Positions 15,062-19,431 of a stretch of DNA of 34,615 bases are shown here, one piece after another. Each line of letters starts with the position of its first letter. Position 1 is the first letter of the stretch. The notes beneath the pieces were generated by a model. That model was not told where the DNA came from, ran no database searches, and saw only the letters and a program-made list of their open reading frames with translations. A program made the translations under genes and the position numbers. The stretch spans positions 1 through 34,615 of the forward strand of contig CAZAJY010000008.1 in the NCBI GenBank assembly GCA_964485905.1, read 5' to 3'. Source of the DNA: CAIJXO01 sp964485905 (GTDB lineage Bacteria > Patescibacteriota > Minisyncoccia > Phycocordibacterales > GWA1-40-21).

Positions 15062-16059
15062 TCACCTAACTGGCCATTTCTCCAATATCTCCTCCTGTAA
15101 TTTCATCCCATTCCCCCACTTCAACATTCCCAGATACGAAGCGGTAGTTTCTTCTTTTTGGCTTTCTTCTAATCTTTTAAACATTCTCAATTTTGTCGTT
15201 GTCCTTAATACTCGGTGATAAGGAAAATGCACCCAACCCAAAAAATCTATTCCTGACGCTAGGGTTTTTAGAAAGATTTTATTGGGGTGAATAGTAAGTT
15301 TTAGTTTGTCTTGAAGAAAATTAGTGATAAAAGGAACGACATTTTCTAATTCTTCTCTTTTCTGTGAGAAAAACACAAAATCATCAGCATATCGAATGTA
15401 ATATTTCATTTTTAATTTATGCTTCACAAATTGATCAAATTCATTTAAGTAAATATTGACTAAAAGTTGAGAAGTCAGATTTCCCAAGGGTAGTCCTTTG
15501 TAAATCACGCCACTGGAGAAACTTTTGATAATTGTGCGAAGTAAAATTAAAACGTTAGTATCTTTAATATTTTTCTTTAAAATTTCAAATAAAATTTGTT
15601 GATCAATGGAGTCAAAACATTTCTTAATATCACCTTTAAGAATCCAAATGGTTTTAGTGTGATTAAAGGATGCTTTTTTACCAAATTCTGCAAAACGCAA
15701 TATGGCTCGATGTGTACCTTTACCTAGACGACAAGAATATGAATCAGAAATGAATTTATTATCAAAAAAGGGATAGAGAATTCGATAAACGGCCGATGTA
15801 AGACTCGGTCTCTGACTGTGGCTTTGTGAATATCTCTTTTCTTTGGTTCAAAAACATTAAACTTTTCATATTGATCATGAATGTAAGTTTTATTTTTTAA
15901 ATCATTATGCAAACTAATTAAATTATCCATCAACTTCAATTTGAATTCTGGCACACCAATTTTACTATTTTTTCCTGACAAAAATTCCTTCCAGGCAAGT
16001 AGCAAGTTTTCTAGAGATATGATATGGTTATATTTATGAATAAGTTGAATTTTGAACAT
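15062..16059 (-). pseudogene. DGR reverse transcriptase, broken by a one-base frameshift
   Basis: Two overlapping frames together read as one reverse transcriptase of about 332 residues. It starts at ATG 16057-16059 (MFKIQLIHKYNHIISLENLL) and keeps frame to residue 89 (VRDRVLHR). The frame then shifts: the DNA reads CATCGGCCGTTTAT at about 15789-15796, and adding one G or C restores LHRAVYRILYPFFD. Motif A is LKGDIKKCFDSID (D about 144). The DGR-type motif GLPLGNLTSQ (about 189-198) replaces the QGxxxSP usual in other reverse transcriptases. Motif C is YADD (about 224-227), and FLGWVHFPYHRVLR follows. In DGRs this enzyme copies TR RNA with errors at adenines. As written it is inactive unless the deletion is a sequencing error or is bypassed. 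Confidence 0.88.
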
Positions 16060-16482
16060 AAAAAAGAAAAACTTAAAATCACCCCCCCCCCGCAAGTTTT
16101 GCAACCAAAACTTGCACCAGTCATTATTAAGTTAAAAGATAGTTATAATATCTGGCAGAAATATCTAGCAATTTTCCCTAAAGCCAATAGATTTACACTC
16201 GGTTCAAAAACAGACGATATATTTTTGAATACAATAGAATACTGTTATTTAGCCAGTTATGCAAACATAAATGAAAGACCTCTCCTATTAGACCGAGGAA
16301 TCGCTCGTCTAGACTTACTCAAACTTCTGATCCAACTGGCTTGGGAAATCCATGCTCTTACCACAAATAATTATATAACCATTTCTCAATCTCTTTCCGA
16401 AGCGGGCCAACAGCTTGGTGGTTGGAAGAAATCTCTTCCACAAAAAACTCCCGAGAATATTTCTCGAGAGAAAAATAAATAG
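16036..16482 (+). CDS. avd: Avd-like DGR accessory protein (four-helix bundle)
   Basis: 148 residues. The core from about residue 28 (KLKDSYNIWQKYL, FTLGSKTDDIFLNTIEYCYLA, LDLLKLLIQLAWEIHAL, and the closing LSEAGQQLGGWKKSL) matches the accessory variability determinant family, which forms a four-helix pentamer and binds the reverse transcriptase and TR RNA. It is on the opposite strand to the reverse transcriptase, the TR and the targets, which is unusual for a DGR. The first 27 residues are uncertain: they cross a run of ten C (16082-16091) and overlap the reverse transcriptase start on the other strand by 24 bases. The start could lie downstream of the C run. The stop is four bases from the TR. 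Confidence 0.82.
   Translation: MNKLNFEHKKEKLKITPPPQVLQPKLAPVIIKLKDSYNIWQKYLAIFPKANRFTLGSKTDDIFLNTIEYCYLASYANINERPLLLDRGIARLDLLKLLIQLAWEIHALTTNNYITISQSLSEAGQQLGGWKKSLPQKTPENISREKNK
16082..16115. repeat. C10 tract followed by a perfect 9-bp inverted repeat
   Basis: Ten consecutive C (16082-16091) are followed by GCAAGTTTT, a 6-base loop and AAAACTTGC (16092-16115). The element lies inside the 5' part of avd and 23-56 bases upstream of the reverse transcriptase ATG on the other strand. A change in tract length would shift the avd frame if translation starts upstream. Confidence 0.7.
16442..16470 (-). terminator. Terminator of the template RNA
   Basis: On the - strand CTCTCGAGAA pairs with TTCTCGGGAG (10 bp, one G-U) around ATA and runs into six T. 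On the + strand the same bases are the last codons of avd and no T run follows, so the signal belongs to the TR transcript. Confidence 0.65.
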
Positions 16483-16485
16483 TGG

Positions 16486-16612
16486 CGAACACCGAGGAAA
16501 CGACAGTAGTCATTCCACTCATTGTCGTAGTAGTTCAGGTTCGCATTCCGCTCGTCACTGGACCTATTGAGGTAACCGACTTGCCGATTGCCGTCGAGCT
16601 GAGCGACCAAAC
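16486..16612 (-). repeat. DGR template repeat (TR)
   Basis: 127 bases that align without gaps to the 3' ends of both target genes. Over about 126 aligned bases there are 23 differences, of which 21 fall on adenines of the - strand (14 to G, 5 to C, 2 to T); the other two are T to G. Eight other adenines in the TR are unchanged. The last 20 bases in coding direction contain no A and are identical, as expected for the site where mutagenic homing starts. Read in the target frame, the TR is rich in Asn codons (for example NANLNYYDNEWNDY), the type that diversifies without creating stops. Confidence 0.93.
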
Positions 16613-16774
16613 TTGTGAAAAATAGCATCCGTAGCGTTTTCCTTTGAATACTCGTAGGCACGCATGAGTCTTCGTGATCTTAATCATCACCCACTATTTT
16701 TCACCAACTGTCTTTTTTTTATTTCATTACTTATAAAACACTCTTTGAGAAACCGGAGTCGCTCAAATTCTCAT

Positions 16775-16803
16775 TTTATAGGTTGCGATCACATTACCCG
16801 CAA
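16775..16803 (-). promoter_or_regulatory. Predicted promoter of the template RNA, with palindrome
   Basis: On the - strand TTGCGG, 17 bp, TATAAA. The inverted repeat GGTTGCG / CGCAACC (16781-16787 and 16799-16805) covers the -35 box and borders the -10, so a repressor or cruciform could gate transcription. Confidence 0.5.
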
Positions 16804-16844
16804 CCATAGTCGCAGATTTTTCATGTGACTATTACACTTTAGCA

Positions 16845-16882
16845 AATTAAAAGCACCCCCACAACCGAAGTTGTGGAGGTGC
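16845..16882 (-). terminator. Terminator hairpin after target gene 1
   Basis: On the - strand GCACCTCCACAAC pairs with GTTGTGGGGGTGC (13 bp, one mismatch) around a TTCG tetraloop and is followed by TTTTAATTT. It lies 68 bases past the end of the VR. DGR targets in other systems carry a hairpin after the VR that aids homing, so a second role is possible. Confidence 0.7.
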
Positions 16883-16942
16883 CGAGATCCAAGAGCCCAA
16901 GATTCCCAAAGTCCAAGGACCCGAGAAACCAAGGGGACAAGA

Positions 16943-17506
16943 TCAGATACGAACACCGAGGAAACGACAGCAGACACGCCACTCAAGGCCGTCGTAGCCC
17001 AGGTCCGCATCCCGCCCGCCACTGGACCCACGGAGGTCACCGACCGGCCGACGGCCGTCGAGCCGAGCGACCAAACCGAGAGCGATGATGGGATACTTCC
17101 GCTGTTCTTTGGGGTTTTTCTCCCCATAAGCCAGCAGTTCCTTCATCGTCGCTGGACGGAAACCTTCCGCCTTCATCTTGGCGACATTGTCATCTGACTC
17201 CGTCGTCTTGTTGAAGTGGAATACTCCGAACTCTACTTTCCGCTGGCCTTTCTCGTCCGAGGGGAAGTTGGCATCCGTGATGTTGTCATTCTTCCAGTCG
17301 TACTTCCCAGCCATGAGAGAGTCCGCGATGGAGCGGTCGTAGTTCACAACCTGCTTGGTGGTGGAGGTGAGGAAGCTTACAACTTCCGTAACCGTTTTGA
17401 CCACGTCAGCAAGAATCTGTCGGACCCTATCTGGCCCACCCAGTTTCTTCACCAAGGCGTTCAACTGCCCCATTGTCAATTCTGCCGCAGCAAACTCCGT
17501 GCTCAT
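16943..17506 (-). CDS. DGR variable target protein 1
   Basis: 187 residues with no signal peptide or membrane helix, so probably cytoplasmic or secreted by an unseen route. The N-terminus (MSTEFAAAELTMGQLNALVK, then KLGG) resembles modules I know from hypothetical CPR proteins. The C-terminal domain from about residue 45 includes GFRPATMKELLAYGEK and KYPIIALG, then the variable region (residues about 144-186) ending CRFLGVRI. That layout fits a C-type-lectin-like DGR display domain. Seventeen of the 41 residues from about 146 differ from the TR-encoded version, including several Asn changed to Arg, Gly or Asp. It has a Shine-Dalgarno AAGGAG and a structured leader of about 140 bases. The ligand is unknown. 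Confidence 0.88.
   Translation of the reverse strand: MSTEFAAAELTMGQLNALVKKLGGPDRVRQILADVVKTVTEVVSFLTSTTKQVVNYDRSIADSLMAGKYDWKNDNITDANFPSDEKGQRKVEFGVFHFNKTTESDDNVAKMKAEGFRPATMKELLAYGEKNPKEQRKYPIIALGLVARLDGRRPVGDLRGSSGGRDADLGYDGLEWRVCCRFLGVRI
16950..17076 (-). repeat. Variable repeat 1 (VR1)
   Basis: The diversified copy of the TR at the 3' end of target 1. It ends seven bases before the stop codon's last base. It is identical to VR2 wherever I compared them. Confidence 0.92.
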
Positions 17507-17575
17507 CCCTGTCTCCTTGTGCTAATTTGCACTTTGGATTTTCCTCTTATCCGAGGAGGAGCTTGACCATTCTTA

Positions 17576-17622
17576 GTCATAGCTAGAAAATTCCCAAGAA
17601 TTGAGAACCTTTTAGCTATGAC
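17576..17622 (-). promoter_or_regulatory. Leader hairpin of target gene 1
   Basis: GTCATAGCTAGAAAA (17576-17590) faces TTTTAGCTATGAC (17610-17622), a 13-bp stem with one bulge. It lies in the 5' leader, about 70 bases before the ATG. A smaller stem GTGC/GCAC sits next to the Shine-Dalgarno sequence. Confidence 0.5.
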
Positions 17623-17654
17623 CAACTACACTTATTAAAGTTCAATCTGATGCT

Positions 17655-17684
17655 AGTATACACCCAAACACATTTTTTGTCAAG
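17655..17684 (-). promoter_or_regulatory. Consensus promoter of target gene 1
   Basis: TTGACA (17679-17684), 17 bp, TATACT (17655-17660). This is the closest match to the housekeeping sigma consensus in the window, predicting strong expression and a leader of about 140 bases. Confidence 0.75.
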
Positions 17685-17793
17685 TTGTTTTTTTCTTGGT
17701 TATATATATAATGTATTTATCTTAGGGTTCTTCCATAGAACTTTAAGGGTATTACATCCAAGGGCAACCCTCCGCAAGGAGGGTTGCTTTTTT
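17685..17793 (+). ncRNA. Possible small RNA divergent from target gene 1
   Basis: A + strand promoter (TTGTTT 17685-17690, 16 bp, TATAAT 17707-17712) lies back to back with the target promoter. The predicted RNA of about 75 nt starts near 17719, holds a small GTTCT/AGAAC hairpin, and ends at a 10-bp GC-rich stem with a GCAA loop and T6 (17764-17793). No frame longer than a few codons is present. The terminator faces the end of the NYN gene. Confidence 0.45.
17764..17793 (+). terminator. Intrinsic terminator, + strand
   Basis: GCAACCCTCC pairs perfectly with GGAGGGTTGC around GCAA, followed by T6. There is no T run on the - strand side, so it does not obviously serve the NYN gene. Confidence 0.75.
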
Positions 17794-18364
17794 ATTTATT
17801 TTTATTTTCAATTCTCCTTTTTAATTCCTTGCCCCAAATATCTTCCTTCTCTTTTAATATGTCTGTGTAGCCATCGGCCCCGGTTCTTAATTCCTGCGAA
17901 ATATTATTTTCTGATGAGTAAATATAAACTTTTTTATTTTTATTTCTTAAATAATTTACTAGGGCTAGAAAATCTGAATCACCGGTAAATAAAATGGATA
18001 TGTCATATTTATCAGAAAAATGAATGGCATCGATTGTTATTTCTACATCCATATTTCCTTTTTCTCTCACTGATTCGCCAAATTCATCTGTCACACTTAT
18101 TCTTTTCAGCTTCTTTTTTATCACTTCAAAACTTAATCCTTTCTTTAAATATATGAAAAATTTGTGCTTATTTTCCAAATTATAATTCCTGGTGCCATTT
18201 GCAGGATAAGCGGTGTAATAAAATACTTTTACAAAAGTCCCGTTATATTTCTTTTTAATGTAAGCGACGACCTTTTGATAATCAAGAAATCTGCCCTTAG
18301 CTTTTTGTGCTTGCCATAAATTTGAGGCATCTATAAAAACATAAATCTTATTTCCTTTATTCAC
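17792..18364 (-). CDS. NYN-domain (LabA/DUF88-like) protein inside the DGR
   Basis: 190 residues of the NYN/PIN-like nuclease superfamily. Acidic positions are visible in YVFIDASNLW (near residue 11), GNMDVEITIDA and LFTGDSDFLALV. The start is GTG 18364, seven bases after a TGC-TAGAAT box; the frame continues upstream but only through the duplicated terminator of target 2. It lies between the two target genes on the same strand with its own promoter. It is distantly similar to the NYN protein at 2294-2785. Whether it belongs to the DGR or was caught by the duplication is unknown. Confidence 0.8.
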   Translation of the reverse strand: MNKGNKIYVFIDASNLWQAQKAKGRFLDYQKVVAYIKKKYNGTFVKVFYYTAYPANGTRNYNLENKHKFFIYLKKGLSFEVIKKKLKRISVTDEFGESVREKGNMDVEITIDAIHFSDKYDISILFTGDSDFLALVNYLRNKNKKVYIYSSENNISQELRTGADGYTDILKEKEDIWGKELKRRIENKNK

Positions 18365-18371
18365 AACAGAT

Positions 18372-18380
18372 ATTCTAGCA
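18372..18380 (-). promoter_or_regulatory. Extended -10, leaderless type (GTG start)
   Basis: TGC-TAGAAT, then seven bases, then GTG. Confidence 0.5.
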
Positions 18381-18394
18381 TAATTTTCTATACA

Positions 18395-18432
18395 AATTAA
18401 AAGCACCCCCACAACCGAAGTTGTGGAGGTGC
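18395..18432 (-). terminator. Terminator hairpin after target gene 2
   Basis: Same 13-bp TTCG-looped stem and T-rich tail as after target 1, carried by the 533-bp repeat. Confidence 0.7.
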
Positions 18433-18492
18433 CGAGATCCAAGAGCCCAAGATTCCCAAAGTCCAAGGACCCGAGAAACCAAGGGGACAAGA

Positions 18493-19059
18493 TCAGATAC
18501 GAACACCGAGGAAACGACAGCAGACACGCCACTCAAGGCCGTCGTAGCCCAGGTCCGCATCCCGCCCGCCACTGGACCCACGGAGGTCACCGACCGGCCG
18601 ACGGCCGTCGAGCCGAGCGACCAAACCGAGAGCGATGATGGGATACTTCCGCTGTTCTTTGGGGTTTTTCTCCCCATAAGCCAGCAGTTCCTTCATCGTC
18701 GCTGGACGGAAACCTTCCGCCTTCATCTTGGCGACATTGTCATCTGACTCCGTCGTCTTGTTGAAGTGGAATACTCCGAACTCTACTTTCCGCTGGCCTT
18801 TCTCGTCCGAGGGGAAGTTGGCATCCGTGATGTTGTCATTCTTCCAGTCGTACTTCCCAGCCATGAGAGAGTCCGCGATGGAGCGGTCGTAGTTCACAAC
18901 CTGCTTGGTGGTGGAGGTGAGGAAGGAGACAATCTGAATGGATATCTCCGCCACACCTTGTATGATCTTCATCAGGATGCTTTCATCCCCACCAGCCGCC
19001 GCCACTAGTTTGTTAAAGATTACTTCCTCATGACCTCGTTTCAGTTCACCGTACTTCAT
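18493..19059 (-). CDS. DGR variable target protein 2
   Basis: 188 residues. The C-terminal 144, including the whole variable region, are identical to target 1. The first 44 (beginning MKYGELKRGHEEVIFNKLV) are different, although both N-termini have a short helix followed by a GG turn and a second helix. The start has a Shine-Dalgarno AAGGAG seven bases upstream and a leader of about 160 bases with two hairpins. The N-terminus may decide location or partner while the C-terminus displays the variable surface; that is an inference. No signal peptide is seen. Confidence 0.88.
   Translation of the reverse strand: MKYGELKRGHEEVIFNKLVAAAGGDESILMKIIQGVAEISIQIVSFLTSTTKQVVNYDRSIADSLMAGKYDWKNDNITDANFPSDEKGQRKVEFGVFHFNKTTESDDNVAKMKAEGFRPATMKELLAYGEKNPKEQRKYPIIALGLVARLDGRRPVGDLRGSSGGRDADLGYDGLEWRVCCRFLGVRI
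18500..18626 (-). repeat. Variable repeat 2 (VR2)
   Basis: Same sequence as VR1 at an offset of 1550 bases, with the same 23 differences from the TR. Confidence 0.92.
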
Positions 19060-19091
19060 GACTATCTCCTTTCGGCTTTTTACCGATTGGT

Positions 19092-19180
19092 TTCTCGCTG
19101 CCCGCGAGATAAGGGGCTTTGGTCATTCGCCATAGCTTTTAATATATTATTTTAATTAACACACTAAAAGCTACGGCGAA
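19092..19180 (-). promoter_or_regulatory. Structured leader of target gene 2
   Basis: A 16-bp inverted repeat with one mismatch (19126-19141 with 19165-19180, TTCGCC-TAGCTTTTA type) and a 6-bp TCTCGC/GCGAGA stem (19092-19108) lie between promoter and ATG. I could not match it to a known riboswitch class. Confidence 0.45.
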
Positions 19181-19225
19181 TTTTCGCATTTCTTAGATTT
19201 TTTAAAGTACTTTTATCTATTTGTA

Positions 19226-19254
19226 AGTATAGCATACTTTGTCTAAAAAAGCAA
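19226..19254 (-). promoter_or_regulatory. Predicted promoter of target gene 2
   Basis: TTGCTT (19249-19254), 17 bp, TATACT (19226-19231) preceded by TGC. It is a weaker -35 than at target 1. Confidence 0.55.
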
Positions 19255-19355
19255 GCTTTTTTGCGGGTTGTCAAATAAAATTATAAAATATCCTTATTTA
19301 AGAACATATTTCTCTTTTCCCCTCCGAATAAAGCGTGCGGAGCGCTTCCATCAAA

Positions 19356-19406
19356 TCCCCACCTTAGTCAAGGCGGGGTGTCCATTCTGATGGACGGGGC
19401 GGTTGT
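19356..19406 (+). repeat. Hairpin repeat, copy C
   Basis: Same element as copy B with few changes. ACCTTAGTCAAGGCGGGG forms the first stem, GTCCAT/ATGGAC a perfect 6-bp second stem, then GGGGCGGTTGT. It lies between the DGR and uvrD in a 372-base gap that otherwise holds only the target 2 leader and promoter; it may also stop uvrD transcripts. Confidence 0.7.
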
Positions 19407-19431
19407 GTTAATGGGCTAGGGGGTGGTCGGG

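Larger units (their letters stand above)
16442..16768 (-). ncRNA. Predicted DGR template RNA
   Basis: A promoter (16775-16803) and a terminator (16442-16470) bracket the TR on the strand that has adenines at the diversified positions, predicting an independent RNA of about 330 nt. It has a leader of about 155 nt, the 127-nt TR, and a short tail antisense to the avd 3' end. In characterised DGRs, TR RNA with its flanks is the primer and template for mutagenic cDNA synthesis. The ends are predictions from signals only. The TR reads open in the target frame but has no start context of its own, so I do not call it a gene. Confidence 0.6.
16843..17375. repeat. 533-bp direct repeat, copy 1
   Basis: Matches 18393-18925 at a constant offset of 1550 bases. 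It covers the target gene from codon 44 (SFLTSTT) to its stop, the VR and the terminator. The encoded proteins and the shadow frames on both strands are the same in the two copies, so I infer (near-)perfect identity. Both flanks diverge abruptly. Confidence 0.9.
18393..18925. repeat. 533-bp direct repeat, copy 2
   Basis: Partner of 16843-17375. The left edge lies just past the terminator of target 2, and the right edge falls inside the codons for the C-terminal domain, where the two proteins cease to resemble each other. Confidence 0.9.

Noticed and set aside
15700..15800. Programmed frameshift in the reverse transcriptase
   Set aside because: No slippery heptamer or downstream stimulator was seen at CATCGGCCG; a plain one-base loss is simpler.
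16386..16661. Open frame on the - strand through the TR (91 codons)
   Set aside because: It is the TR read in the target frame; it lacks a start signal and continues into antisense of avd. It is counted as template, not as a gene.
16871..17197. 108-codon + strand frame, repeated exactly at 18421-18747
   Set aside because: Antisense to the target genes. It looks conserved only because the 533-bp block is duplicated.
18365..18532. Upstream extension of the NYN frame
   Set aside because: It passes through the duplicated terminator and the end of target 2; the family fold begins right after GTG 18364.
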